This document shows positions 14,572 through 23,763 of a DNA stretch of 64,000 bases, in pieces. The stretch covers positions 68,821-132,820 of the forward strand of contig JAURFW010000001.1 in NCBI GenBank assembly GCA_030834125.1, in the 5' to 3' direction. This DNA comes from Bacteroidota bacterium (GTDB taxonomy: Bacteria; Bacteroidota; Bacteroidia; NS11-12g; UBA955). The position numbers were made by a program, and so were the translations under genes. The notes beneath the pieces are model-generated. The model did no database searches. It had not been told where the DNA came from and was given only the letters and a program-made list of their open reading frames with translations. Within the stretch, counting starts at the first letter, position 1. Each line of letters opens with the position of its first letter.

Positions 14572-17163
14572 CTATGACATTAATTTCCTTTGTATTAATT
14601 GTCTGTTATAAATGGATACAGTAAACCCCACTACCATAATAATTGTGCCAAACCAAACAAGATTAATCCAAGGGAATTCTACAATTTTCAAAACTACATA
14701 GTTTTTAACCGGTGTTTTTTCACCTGTATTAATTATGAATGAAAACTGCCCTTGACTTGGATCAGGGTTGTCAATTTTGATACTTTCAATACTTAAAAAC
14801 AAACCAATATTATCATTAGAAACAGGAATAGATTGAATAGAATTTTCCTTTTCAGAAATTAAAATCTGAGGATAAATTGTATCCACTTGATTTAAGCGTG
14901 AAACCCAAGTTGGCATTCTCAATTGAGTATTTCCATTTTCATCAGTTGAACGTTCTACTGTTAAGATCCTGTATTGCACTTTACCCGACGCTGTTAAGGC
15001 ATTTGTCTGAATAGAAACAGTATCCATAAGGAAACCACTGAAAGGCTCCTCCCGATCTAGTCCACTTTGATAGTTAATATGAGTAAAAATATCCCTTGAG
15101 ATATAATGTCTTGTATCGGGCTCAGCTAACAATCCCATTTGCGGGTTATTTTGAGTTTTTGGAACTAAAACAAAGGAATCAAATAAACTAGTAAACTGAA
15201 TTTGGAAAAATTCATCTAACGAGTCATAGTCTATTCCTTTTTCACTACCTATGTAGGTAACTTGAAACTCGCTAACTGCGGTTTTTTCACCTTGATAAGC
15301 AATTCTATTTTCTCTGTTAAATTTTATTCCTTTTTGATCAAGTTCACCCTTTTCCGTTTGTTCAGGAGCTAATTGAATACCATCGTCTGTTGCTGTAAGT
15401 ACTTTTTTATTAACTGAAGAAATTAAAACCCCTACCATCAGTACTCCAAAACCAATATGTGTTAATGAACTTCCCCAGTTAAGCAATTTTAAAGATTGGG
15501 TTTTAATCCAATAAATCAAATTACCTGTAATCAGCATTACCGCTAATAGATAGAATACAAAATATTGATTCCATGGCAAATTGAAATATAAATTACTTGT
15601 GAATGCGACAATCAATGAAATTCCAATTGTAATTGAAATGTCTTTGATTAATTCATTATTCTTAGATTCACGATATCGGAAGTATTGTCCGATTGCCATT
15701 AATGCCATGATTGGCATAGCCATCCAAAGTTGGATTCTGTTATAATCCATCTCACTAGGTACCGCCGTTTTAAATCCCCAAAGTTTATTAAATACAGGAA
15801 TTGAAGTAGCAGAAAACACTTGAATTAAACTAAGAATCATAAACATAGATCCTAAGAACATCCAAAACTCTCGACTATTTAACTTTTCATCTGTTTGATT
15901 AACAACTGAGTTTTTGTAAAGATTTCTAATCCAAATAGTTAATGTTGCAAAGAATGCTATAATGCCGAACCATTTAATAATTACAATATCTACAAAAAAC
16001 GATAAAACTATTATTAACAATAGAAGAAAAATAAAGAATCCATTTAATTTGTGTTTTAATTGGTTCTCATTAAATGTACTAATTGCTGTAAATCCTATAT
16101 AAGCCAATAGGAATAGTAATAATTGACCCGACAAACCTAAATCCGTAAATGAATGAACACTGGCTTCACCTAAAATTCCACTTCGTGTTAAAAAGGTCGC
16201 ATATAATACCAACCAAAAAGTTAATTGAACAAGGAGATGAGATGTGAATAAATGTCGGCCAGTATTCCGCGATATCAAAACCATATGAACTGCAGAAATC
16301 ATTATTAACCAAGGTAACAACGAAGCATTTTCTACTGGGTCCCATGCCCAATAACCGCCAAATGAAAGACTTTCGTAGGCCCAAAACCCACCCATGATAA
16401 TGCCTGCACCTAAAATACCAGTACAAGCTAAACCCCACATTAAAGCAGGTTGTAACCATCCAGTTTTTTCTTTGTTCCAAAATGAGGCAATTGAATAAGC
16501 AAAAGGAACAATTGCTAAAGCAAATCCTAAGAATAACGTAGGAGGATGAATAACCATCCAATAATTCTGTAGTAGTTTGTTCAATCCATTACCATCTTTA
16601 AAAACATCTAAATAATTTTCTACTCCAATACTGCCAAGTATCGGTATGTTAAGAAATTCAGGACGCGCTTCTCTAAGCAGGTTGAATGGAGAACTTCCAA
16701 TTTTGAAATCACCAAATTCAATCCCCAAAATCATCGAGGTAAGAACGATTTGGCCAAAGCTTATCACCATGATTACAGGACTCTCCCATTTTCCGGCAAC
16801 ACGTTTTAAAATCATCAATATTACCGCATTCCAAAAAATCCATAACAAGAAACTTCCTTCTTGACCTTCCCAAAAACAAGAGATCATGTAATAAACCGGC
16901 AAACTATTGCTTGAGTGCCTCCAAGCATAGTAAAACTCATATCTATGAAAGAAAATGATTAAGAAAAGAATTACAAATACTGAAACAACCGAGAATAGAT
17001 GAAGATTTATACTTATTCTTGCCCATTTTTTAAAAGAATCGGTTTCGTTTTTAGTATTAAAATAATAAAATATGGTTGAAACTAAAGCGGTAACAAACAG
17101 CAACCATATCATGGCCTGCCCTAGGTTACCTAACCACAACCACTCATTATTGAAGTTTATCAT
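14572..17163 (-). CDS. ccmF: Cytochrome c maturation heme lyase CcmF
   Basis: 863 aa polytopic membrane protein. The tryptophan-rich heme-handling WWD motif is seen as FGGYWAWDPVENASLLPW (about residues 265-285), preceded by conserved HPPTLFLG in the IHPPTLFLGFALA segment and by CFWEGQEGSFLLWI. These mark CcmF, which attaches heme to apocytochrome c at the periplasmic face. The length is greater than that of enterobacterial CcmF (about 650 aa), mostly because of a large periplasmic loop before the last helix, which is common in Bacteroidota. It is 2 bases downstream of ccmE. Confidence 0.92.
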   Translation of the reverse strand: MINFNNEWLWLGNLGQAMIWLLFVTALVSTIFYYFNTKNETDSFKKWARISINLHLFSVVSVFVILFLIIFFHRYEFYYAWRHSSNSLPVYYMISCFWEGQEGSFLLWIFWNAVILMILKRVAGKWESPVIMVISFGQIVLTSMILGIEFGDFKIGSSPFNLLREARPEFLNIPILGSIGVENYLDVFKDGNGLNKLLQNYWMVIHPPTLFLGFALAIVPFAYSIASFWNKEKTGWLQPALMWGLACTGILGAGIIMGGFWAYESLSFGGYWAWDPVENASLLPWLIMISAVHMVLISRNTGRHLFTSHLLVQLTFWLVLYATFLTRSGILGEASVHSFTDLGLSGQLLLFLLAYIGFTAISTFNENQLKHKLNGFFIFLLLLIIVLSFFVDIVIIKWFGIIAFFATLTIWIRNLYKNSVVNQTDEKLNSREFWMFLGSMFMILSLIQVFSATSIPVFNKLWGFKTAVPSEMDYNRIQLWMAMPIMALMAIGQYFRYRESKNNELIKDISITIGISLIVAFTSNLYFNLPWNQYFVFYLLAVMLITGNLIYWIKTQSLKLLNWGSSLTHIGFGVLMVGVLISSVNKKVLTATDDGIQLAPEQTEKGELDQKGIKFNRENRIAYQGEKTAVSEFQVTYIGSEKGIDYDSLDEFFQIQFTSLFDSFVLVPKTQNNPQMGLLAEPDTRHYISRDIFTHINYQSGLDREEPFSGFLMDTVSIQTNALTASGKVQYRILTVERSTDENGNTQLRMPTWVSRLNQVDTIYPQILISEKENSIQSIPVSNDNIGLFLSIESIKIDNPDPSQGQFSFIINTGEKTPVKNYVVLKIVEFPWINLVWFGTIIMVVGFTVSIYNRQLIQRKLMS

Positions 17164-17165
17164 AT

Positions 17166-17567
17166 TTATGGATTTGCAGCTACTGGTACATCCTCATATT
17201 TAGATGGACATTTACTTAAGATTGTTTCTGCAAGAAAAACTTCACCTTTTACGCGTCCGTTTAGTACAACTTTTTCTACCACTTCCAGGTCTTGAGGTTT
17301 TGGCTGTAAAAACAACACCTTGAATGGAGTACCTAAAGTATCAATTGCATGAAATTCTAATTTATTTGCATCAATCTCCGGATTATATTCTACAGGGAAC
17401 GATTTGTCCAAAGTACAAACCACATGATAGTTTTTATCTGGATTATCTTTAGATAACTCTTGTGCTTCAATAAACGAAACATATTGGGTAGTATTTCCAT
17501 ACATACTAATAACGGTTGCAATCCCAACACCAGCAATTAAAATAAGTATTATAGTTAATGGTTTCAT
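17166..17567 (-). CDS. ccmE: Cytochrome c maturation protein CcmE, CxxxY type
   Basis: 133 aa periplasmic heme chaperone with one N-terminal membrane anchor (residues 4-22) and an OB-fold domain. In enterobacterial CcmE heme is bound covalently by a His in HxxxY; here the corresponding motif is KCPSKYE, with Cys120 and Tyr124. This CxxxY variant is known from some other lineages and changes the heme linkage chemistry. The gene lies between ccmF and ccmD on the same strand with gaps of 2 bases. Confidence 0.9.
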   Translation of the reverse strand: MKPLTIILILIAGVGIATVISMYGNTTQYVSFIEAQELSKDNPDKNYHVVCTLDKSFPVEYNPEIDANKLEFHAIDTLGTPFKVLFLQPKPQDLEVVEKVVLNGRVKGEVFLAETILSKCPSKYEDVPVAANP

Positions 17568-17569
17568 GA

Positions 17570-17809
17570 TTATTTTTTTTCTAGATTAGAAATCTTACGA
17601 TCTAAGCGAACTATGTATAACACAATAACAATAAAGATTACGGAAATTATACCTATTACGACATTGAATTTCTGATTCTCAAATAATATTTGTGCTGCTT
17701 TCTCATCAATTCCATCAGCTTTATTGCTTTGTGAAAAAGCCTCTCCAACAAATACAAACAATGTCAACAGAGCAACTATCCAACTCTTTTTATACTTCAT
17801 CTTCTTCAT
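17570..17809 (-). CDS. ccmD: CcmD-like small membrane protein
   Basis: About 79 aa from the ATG at 17809; a TTG at 17815 is possible. It has an N-terminal signal-like hydrophobic stretch (SWIVALLTLFVFVGEAFS), a short periplasmic segment, then a transmembrane helix (VVIGIISVIFIVIVLYIVRL) and a Lys-rich end. This is the form of the CcmD family protein of Bacteroidota, which stabilises the CcmC/CcmE heme hand-off. The identification rests mainly on size, topology and position between ccmC and ccmE. Its start overlaps the end of ccmC by 20 bases. Confidence 0.75.
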   Translation of the reverse strand: MKKMKYKKSWIVALLTLFVFVGEAFSQSNKADGIDEKAAQILFENQKFNVVIGIISVIFIVIVLYIVRLDRKISNLEKK

Positions 17810-18881
17810 TTTCAATTTTTTCTTTCATTAATGTTTCATACCTCACTCTAAGTATTGCAATGTATCCGAATACTCCTATCCATCCAAGTACAGCGGGGTA
17901 AAAGAATAGTCGCAAGGTATTATTCAAATCGTAATTATTGAATCCAACGGTATCGCCAGAACCCGGATGTAATGAAACAGCCGCAAGCTTGGGCATAATT
18001 GCAATTAAAGCAATAAATATTGGGTAAACTAAAATCGCATACACAGAAGAGATACGCGCTTTTTGATGAATCTCGTGCTTGAGTGTGTTTCTTAAAATCA
18101 AGTAAGCAAAATACATAGTCATCCCAATGGCAACACCATTTAACTTTGGATCATCAACTGGCCACCAACTCTTCCATGTAACTCGTGCCCACATTGCACC
18201 AGTAATACACCCGAGAATTCCGTTTATAATACCAATTTTATTGAAACTTTCAGCATAAATATCCCATTTAATATCATTTGTTTTGAGATAAAGTATTGAA
18301 AACAACATCCCCATACCTAACAAAAAAATCATACTAAACCACATAGGAACATGATATAAAAGGTTGCGAATACTTTCAAAAAGCAAGGTACGGTTAGGGA
18401 ATCCTGCCTGAAAATCATCAATTAACTTTACCGAAGTTAATATGTTTTTAGACTCTATACCATTATTTTGAACAGTATCTGAAGTACCTTTTTGGATAAA
18501 AATACATTCAGGCAAGTATAAACTTGCCGAATCACCACCTTTAGTTACTCCAGACAAGAATAAACTACTAATTTTTGAATCTATTTTACTACCCAGATTT
18601 ACATTAAATGAAACTCCAAAATTTCTGGATGGATTATTTTTAAGAACATCTCCAAAATAAACCCTATCTCCAGAAAGTAAAAAAACTGTATTTATTTCTT
18701 TGAAATAAGACTCATTATAGAGCTCAATTTCAAAATGTTGGTCTGAATCAGATAATATTCTATTGACCGAAGTTTTATTAATTCCAGTCTTAATTGGAAG
18801 ATACAACCCTCCGATCAACGTATAAAGTACTAATAGTGATCCGCAAATAAATAAAATTCTATATCGCTTTAAATTCTTCAA
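17790..18881 (-). CDS. ccmC: Heme exporter protein CcmC / CcsA-family protein
   Basis: 363 aa. The C-terminal half is a six-helix heme-handling protein with a Trp motif (ARVTWKSWWPVDDPKLNG, around residues 230-247) and conserved HVPMW (about 173-177) and LHPGSGDT elements. This identifies CcmC, which loads heme onto CcmE. The first 165 residues are an extension relative to enterobacterial CcmC: one membrane helix and a periplasmic beta-rich segment, a form I associate with Bacteroidota. The start is a TTG that overlaps the proline dehydrogenase stop (TTGA), implying coupled translation. Confidence 0.87.
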   Translation of the reverse strand: MKNLKRYRILFICGSLLVLYTLIGGLYLPIKTGINKTSVNRILSDSDQHFEIELYNESYFKEINTVFLLSGDRVYFGDVLKNNPSRNFGVSFNVNLGSKIDSKISSLFLSGVTKGGDSASLYLPECIFIQKGTSDTVQNNGIESKNILTSVKLIDDFQAGFPNRTLLFESIRNLLYHVPMWFSMIFLLGMGMLFSILYLKTNDIKWDIYAESFNKIGIINGILGCITGAMWARVTWKSWWPVDDPKLNGVAIGMTMYFAYLILRNTLKHEIHQKARISSVYAILVYPIFIALIAIMPKLAAVSLHPGSGDTVGFNNYDLNNTLRLFFYPAVLGWIGVFGYIAILRVRYETLMKEKIENEEDEV

Positions 18882-20032
18882 TTGGTTTTTCTCCTTTTAA
18901 TTTCACGTTCAATTAAAGTTAACTCTCTACTCATTTGTCCTGCAACACCGCTGTTTTCTTGTGCACGCCTTGTTAAATAGGGAATTACCGATAATACTGG
19001 ACCAAATGGAACATATTTAGCCACATTAAAACCAGAATTTGACAAATTAAAACTAATATGATCACTCATCCCAAGCAATTGTGAAAAGTATACTCTAGAA
19101 TCTGAAGATTGAATATGATTCTTATTCATCAATTCAACTCCTAATGCAGAACTCTCCTCATTATGGGTACCTATGCAAATAGAAATTCGTTCTGAATTTT
19201 CAATACAAAACTTCACTGCTTGGTTGTAATCCTCATCAGTAGATTTTTTATCAATTTGAATAGGGTCTTCATAGTTCATTGTTTTTGCTCTAGCCCTTTC
19301 CTTCTCCATGTATGCTCCCCTTACTAATTTATAGCCTAGATAATGAGTAGTGGTTTCAAAATCCAATTTCAATTTTGCTAAGCGATCATGTCGATACATT
19401 TGTAATGTATTGTATACAATGCAAGTTTCTTGGTTATATTTCGACATCGCCTCATCTGCAAGATTGTCTATTGTACCCTGCAACCAGGATTCCTCAGCAT
19501 CTATAAATAAACGTACATTACTATTGTAAGCGAGCTCACAGATCTCAAAAAATCTTTTTTTACCTTTTTCCAATGAAATTTCATCCTTTGAAGTCAAGTT
19601 TTGATTAGATGATACTTTTTCAAGAATATCCGCTGCCATAATTCCGGTAACTTTAAATACAGCAAACGGAATTTTATTATTTCCCTTCGAAGCATTTATA
19701 GTGCCTACAATTTCATTTTTTGTCTTATCAAACGTTTCCTCATCATCTTCCCCCTCAACGGAATAATCTAAAATTGTTCCAATTCCTGACTTATCCAAAA
19801 CCTCAATCGCTGTATTGCAATCATCTATATTTTCTCCTCCACAGAACTGTTTAAAAATAGTATTTTTTATCAATCCTTTTAACCCGATGAATACGACTAT
19901 CTTGGCTAGTGAAGGACCAACACTCAAAAGAAAAGGAAAATCAAAAGATTTAAATAACATTCTCGCCTTTTTTAAATCAGCATTTGATTTAGTATTAAAG
20001 GCGATTTCAGTATTATCAAAATTAACTCCCAT
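18878..20032 (-). CDS. Proline dehydrogenase
   Basis: FAD-dependent enzyme oxidising proline to pyrroline-5-carboxylate. About 384 aa, the single-domain form without a fused P5C dehydrogenase. Active-site and flavin motifs include RLFIDAEESWLQ, KLVRGAYMEKERARA and CIGTHNEES. The ATG at 20032 is preferred: the upstream TTG at 20053 lies inside a TATTTTTG promoter box, and the N-terminus MGVNFDNTEIAF matches the way family members begin. It overlaps ccmC by 4 bases, so proline oxidation and cytochrome c maturation genes form one operon, both feeding the respiratory chain. Confidence 0.9.
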   Translation of the reverse strand: MGVNFDNTEIAFNTKSNADLKKARMLFKSFDFPFLLSVGPSLAKIVVFIGLKGLIKNTIFKQFCGGENIDDCNTAIEVLDKSGIGTILDYSVEGEDDEETFDKTKNEIVGTINASKGNNKIPFAVFKVTGIMAADILEKVSSNQNLTSKDEISLEKGKKRFFEICELAYNSNVRLFIDAEESWLQGTIDNLADEAMSKYNQETCIVYNTLQMYRHDRLAKLKLDFETTTHYLGYKLVRGAYMEKERARAKTMNYEDPIQIDKKSTDEDYNQAVKFCIENSERISICIGTHNEESSALGVELMNKNHIQSSDSRVYFSQLLGMSDHISFNLSNSGFNVAKYVPFGPVLSVIPYLTRRAQENSGVAGQMSRELTLIEREIKRRKTN

Positions 20033-20050
20033 ATCTTGAGAACTATATGA

Positions 20051-20058
20051 CAAAAATA
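20051..20058 (-). promoter_or_regulatory. Promoter -7 box (TATTTTTG) of the proline dehydrogenase-ccm operon
   Basis: Perfect TAnnTTTG element on the minus strand, 18 bases before the ATG at 20032. No clear -33 element is seen. It decides between the two possible starts of the gene. Confidence 0.45.
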
Positions 20059-20094
20059 CATTCTAATTGTGGTAGCGAAAAGAATAAAGCGTAA

Positions 20095-21765
20095 TTATGG
20101 CAATCTAAGTTTAAGCTTTTCGATAACTTCCGACATTATCGGATGTTTTTTCTTCAAAAATTCTAATTTTTCTTGTTCTGTGTATGGTCTTCGTTCATGT
20201 TGAACGACCTCACCCAATTCAATAATAACTTTTCTAATACTTCCCGAAGAAACCTCATTTAATTGTTGAATTAACTCGGTCTTTATTTCATCTAGAGAAT
20301 GTTGAGAAGCCTTATTAGAAACGGTTAATATTAAATTTTCGCCATCAAATTTCCATTCAGATGTATTTAATGCGCCCTGAATACGTATTCCATGTAAATC
20401 AATAATTCTAGCCTTTATTAAATCCTCAGAAATTCTTCTTACACTATCTGAAACGATATTGGATCTTACCTCCCCGCTTTGGGTTGGTTCATCATTATTA
20501 ACAGATGATCTATTTTCAATTTCAGCCTTTTTCTTCTTTAAAATAGCGCTTCTATCTATTTTACCAATTCTAGTGTTTGTAATTTTTGAACTAATATCCT
20601 CTTTGATTGTAGGTAAAGCACGATCAGATAATGCTTTAACAGGTGTATTCGATTTTAAACCTAAATCATTTTTTTTTTGAATACTCAAATTGCCTAAGTT
20701 CGAAATCACACGTTTTAAGTGAGCAATTTTTATTGCGGCCAATTCAATATGCAAGCGAGGATTTCTTGACATTTTATATTTATCATCTGATTCTGCGCAG
20801 ATTGATAAAGCGTTTAGAATGTAGGACAATGTAAATTTACTCGCCTGTTCCTTATATTTTTCCTTGAATGACTCGGAGACATCCAATAATGAATTAGTTA
20901 TTTGATCCTTGCTTACCATTACATTTCTATAATGTTGAGCAAGTCCTCCTGTAATCAGTGATCCGTCGAAACCTTGATCAATAACTTTGTTTATGAGCAA
21001 CAATGCCTCTGAGATTTTTTCATCATAAAATAAATCGGATAGTTCAAAAAACGTATCTAAATCTAATAGGTTAAGCATTTCGACCGCATTCTCATAAGTT
21101 ACTGCGCCAGCAGCAAAACTAACCAGTTGATCGAACATACTTAATGCATCACGCAGACCTCCATCGGCTTTTCTTGCAATAAGGTGTAAAGCATCTTCAG
21201 CAACATCTAACTTCTCTTTTTCTGCAATCATTTTCAAATGCTCGACAATATCAGAAGCCATAATACGATTAAAATTAAAAACCTGACAACGGCTAAGAAT
21301 TGTAGGTAAAATTTTATGGCGTTCTGTGGTAGCTAAAATGAAAATTGCATAATTCGGTGGTTCTTCTAAAGTTTTTAAAAACGCATTAAATGCGGCAGTT
21401 GACAACATGTGAACCTCGTCTATTATATAGACTTTATACTTACCAACTTGAGGTGGGATTCTTACCTGGTCAATTAGGTTTCTTATATCATCTACCGAGT
21501 TATTTGATGCTGCATCTAATTCAAAAACATTGAATGAAAAATCATGACCTGCATCTGCAGATGAATCTTGAGAATTAATTACTTTCGCTAATATTCTAGC
21601 ACATGTGGTTTTTCCAACGCCTCTAGGACCAGTAAACAAAAAAGCCTGTGCTAATTTGGATGAGGTAATCTCATGCATTAAAGTTTCCGCAATATGCTTT
21701 TGCCCTACAACCTCTTTAAATGCTGTAGGTCTGTATTTTCTTGCTGAAACTATAAATTGATCCAC
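20095..21765 (-). CDS. dnaX: DNA polymerase III subunits gamma/tau
   Basis: Clamp-loader ATPase of 556 aa. AAA+ motifs: Walker A TGPRGVGKTT (45-54), Walker B VYIIDEVH (D116, E117), sensor ATTERHK and the SRC motif in ILSRCQVF. The four-cysteine zinc module that follows Walker A in most bacterial DnaX is missing: between residues 56 and 85 there is no Cys. Domain III and a short tau-like tail follow, ending with a C-terminal domain including PYTEQEKLEFLKKKHP. The start is a GTG at 21765, four bases after a TACATTTG box, suggesting a leaderless mRNA. No programmed-frameshift signal was evident. Confidence 0.93.
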   Translation of the reverse strand: MDQFIVSARKYRPTAFKEVVGQKHIAETLMHEITSSKLAQAFLFTGPRGVGKTTCARILAKVINSQDSSADAGHDFSFNVFELDAASNNSVDDIRNLIDQVRIPPQVGKYKVYIIDEVHMLSTAAFNAFLKTLEEPPNYAIFILATTERHKILPTILSRCQVFNFNRIMASDIVEHLKMIAEKEKLDVAEDALHLIARKADGGLRDALSMFDQLVSFAAGAVTYENAVEMLNLLDLDTFFELSDLFYDEKISEALLLINKVIDQGFDGSLITGGLAQHYRNVMVSKDQITNSLLDVSESFKEKYKEQASKFTLSYILNALSICAESDDKYKMSRNPRLHIELAAIKIAHLKRVISNLGNLSIQKKNDLGLKSNTPVKALSDRALPTIKEDISSKITNTRIGKIDRSAILKKKKAEIENRSSVNNDEPTQSGEVRSNIVSDSVRRISEDLIKARIIDLHGIRIQGALNTSEWKFDGENLILTVSNKASQHSLDEIKTELIQQLNEVSSGSIRKVIIELGEVVQHERRPYTEQEKLEFLKKKHPIMSEVIEKLKLRLP

Positions 21766-21769
21766 AACG

Positions 21770-21777
21770 CAAATGTA
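21770..21777 (-). promoter_or_regulatory. Promoter -7 box (TACATTTG) of dnaX
   Basis: Perfect TAnnTTTG on the minus strand with only four bases before the GTG start, so the transcript would begin at or next to the start codon. Confidence 0.5.
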
Positions 21778-21870
21778 GTTAGTTTCAAACTCCTAGTCTG
21801 AACATTTTTTCAACTCTTTTTATTTAAAGAAGTAAAAAAATCCTAATTAAGGTCTTATTTTGTATTGAAT

Positions 21871-22398
21871 ATGAATATCGGAGATTTATTAATACCATTT
21901 TCCTTGCCTAATACTAACGGAGAAATGGTTTCCACTTTTGACTTTTCTGACAAATATGCATTTGTAATTTTTGTTACTTGTAATCATTGTCCCTATTCAC
22001 AAGCATATTGGAATCGTTTGAAAAAAATGGCTCAGAAATATGAAGAAGATAACTTAGGTATGATAGCCCTTTGTGGTAACGATGTTACTAAATATCCTCA
22101 AGATAGCTTTGAAAATATGAAAATATTAGCTGAACAGAAAAATCTGCCATTCTCCTATTTACATGACGCTTCTCAAGAAGTTTTAACTCACTTAGGTGCA
22201 TTGAAAACTCCAGAAGTATTTTTATTCAATCAAAAACGTGAGTTGGTTTATCGTGGTGCAATTGACGATTGCTGGGATAATGAAGCAACAGTAACACACG
22301 TTTACTTGGAAGACGCAATAGAATATGCTCTAGATGGATTAGAGATAGACTACCCAGAAATTCCCGCTGTTGGTTGTAGTATAAAGTGGAACGATTGA
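21871..22398 (+). CDS. Thioredoxin-family (redoxin) protein
   Basis: 175 aa from the ATG at 21871; a TTG two codons upstream is less likely. It is a soluble thioredoxin-fold protein with no signal peptide. The redox motif is CNHCPYS (a CxxC) after FVIFVTC, and the later TPEVFLFN segment supplies the cis-Pro loop. It resembles the AhpC/TSA-like proteins annotated as thioredoxin family in Bacteroidota; a thiol peroxidase or oxidoreductase role is inferred. Its stop overlaps the beginning of the SDR gene. Confidence 0.87.
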   Translation: MNIGDLLIPFSLPNTNGEMVSTFDFSDKYAFVIFVTCNHCPYSQAYWNRLKKMAQKYEEDNLGMIALCGNDVTKYPQDSFENMKILAEQKNLPFSYLHDASQEVLTHLGALKTPEVFLFNQKRELVYRGAIDDCWDNEATVTHVYLEDAIEYALDGLEIDYPEIPAVGCSIKWND

Positions 22399-23201
22399 TA
22401 AAAACTATTGCAATAACAGGTGCATCTAGTGGTATTGGTAAATCATTAGTAGTACAATCGGCTCAACGTGGGTGGAATGTAGCTTGCATCGCAAGAAATA
22501 TGGATGCTTTAAATTTGTTAAAAATCCAATTAGAAAGTGAGTATAAAATAAATGTATTAATTTTTCAGGGTGATGTTTCAATAGAGGAAAATTGTAAGTC
22601 ATTCATAAAAAGTTCAATATCTCATTTTGGCCGATTGGATATATTAATTAACAATGCGGGTATGACCATGCGCGGGTTATTCATTGAAACTGAATTATCC
22701 GTTATTAAACGATTGATGGATGTGAATTTTTGGGGATCCGTTTATTGCACGAAATATGCAATTCCCGAATTGATTAAAAATAAAGGTTCAGTGGTTGGTG
22801 TTTCGTCAATTGCTGGATTCAAGGGTCTGCCTGCAAGAACAGGATATTCCGCTTCAAAATTTGCACTCCAAGGCTTTCTAGAAAGTCTGAGAAATGAAAA
22901 TCTCAAAACAGGACTTCACGTACTCATTGCCTGCCCCGGTTATACAGAATCAAACATTAGAAAAACAGCGCTAAATTCTACAGGTGAGTCGCAATCAGAA
23001 ACTCCATTAGATGAATCTAGTTTAATGTCCTCTGAAGAAGTTGCTGATATTATACTCAAGGCTATTGATAAAAAACGACTTTATATTATTATGACTCTAC
23101 AAGGTAAGTTGGCTGTTTTTATAAACAAATGGTTTCCAAAACTTGCTGATAAACTTACTTATAATGTAATAAAGAAAGAACCTAACTCCCCATTTTCATG
23201 A
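22386..23201 (+). CDS. Short-chain dehydrogenase/reductase
   Basis: 271 aa SDR oxidoreductase. The Rossmann cofactor motif is TGASSGIGKS (residues about 10-19), followed by NNAG and the catalytic SSIAG ... YSASK (Ser, Tyr and Lys of the triad). The C-terminus has a hydrophobic patch, suggesting membrane association like DHRS7-type enzymes. The frame opens with GTG at 22386, overlapping the upstream gene by 13 bases; a TTG at 22395, forming a TTGA overlap, gives a more standard N-terminus (MIKTIAITGASSGIG) and is an equally good choice. The substrate is unknown. Confidence 0.88.
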   Translation: MERLIKTIAITGASSGIGKSLVVQSAQRGWNVACIARNMDALNLLKIQLESEYKINVLIFQGDVSIEENCKSFIKSSISHFGRLDILINNAGMTMRGLFIETELSVIKRLMDVNFWGSVYCTKYAIPELIKNKGSVVGVSSIAGFKGLPARTGYSASKFALQGFLESLRNENLKTGLHVLIACPGYTESNIRKTALNSTGESQSETPLDESSLMSSEEVADIILKAIDKKRLYIIMTLQGKLAVFINKWFPKLADKLTYNVIKKEPNSPFS

Positions 23202-23761
23202 CCTTTAATATTCAAGACTCAATAACTGTGTTTTTTACGCTGTTTGCGGTAATTGACATACTTGGAAGTATTCCAATATTAATTACTCTGAAGGAAAAAA
23301 TCCCTGATATCCATGCAGGAAAGGTAACATTGGCATCAGCAATATTGATGATTACCTTCTTGTTAGTAGGAGAGTATGTTTTGCGATACTTAGGAGTGGA
23401 TATTGAATCCTTTGCATTAGCAGGTAGTATTGTAATGTTTATTTTAGGATTAGAAATGGTTCTTGGAATTGATATTTTCAGGCAAGACCCAAATACTTCA
23501 AGTGGAAGTATTGTTCCTGTAGCATTTCCTATTATTGCAGGATCAGGAACTCTAACAACAATTCTTTCCTTAAAGGCAATTTACGATAAATTTACAATTC
23601 TAATGGGAATCATTCCAAATATCCTGTTGATTTTTCTTGTATTACACACTACTGGTTTTATCGAAAAGAAAATTGGTAAATCCGGGATGTTAATTATCAG
23701 GAAATTCTTTGGAATTATCTTATTGGCAATAGCCGTAAAACTATTCAAAACCAATATTTAA
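23198..23761 (+). CDS. MarC family integral membrane protein
   Basis: 187 aa with six predicted membrane helices. Family signatures: the N-terminal FFTLFAVIDILGSIPILITL, the middle FALAGSIVMFILGLEMVLG and PVAFPIIAGSGTLTTI. MarC proteins were once linked to multiple antibiotic resistance, but that was not confirmed, and the function remains unknown. It starts in an ATGA overlap with the SDR gene, so the two are translationally coupled. The stop is 2 bases from the end of the convergent glycosyltransferase gene. Confidence 0.9.
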   Translation: MTFNIQDSITVFFTLFAVIDILGSIPILITLKEKIPDIHAGKVTLASAILMITFLLVGEYVLRYLGVDIESFALAGSIVMFILGLEMVLGIDIFRQDPNTSSGSIVPVAFPIIAGSGTLTTILSLKAIYDKFTILMGIIPNILLIFLVLHTTGFIEKKIGKSGMLIIRKFFGIILLAIAVKLFKTNI

Positions 23762-23763
23762 AT

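Noticed and set aside
16166..16561. Open frame of 131 codons antiparallel in phase with part of ccmF
   Set aside because: Same strand but a different frame from ccmF, with composition that mirrors the membrane protein; a shadow.
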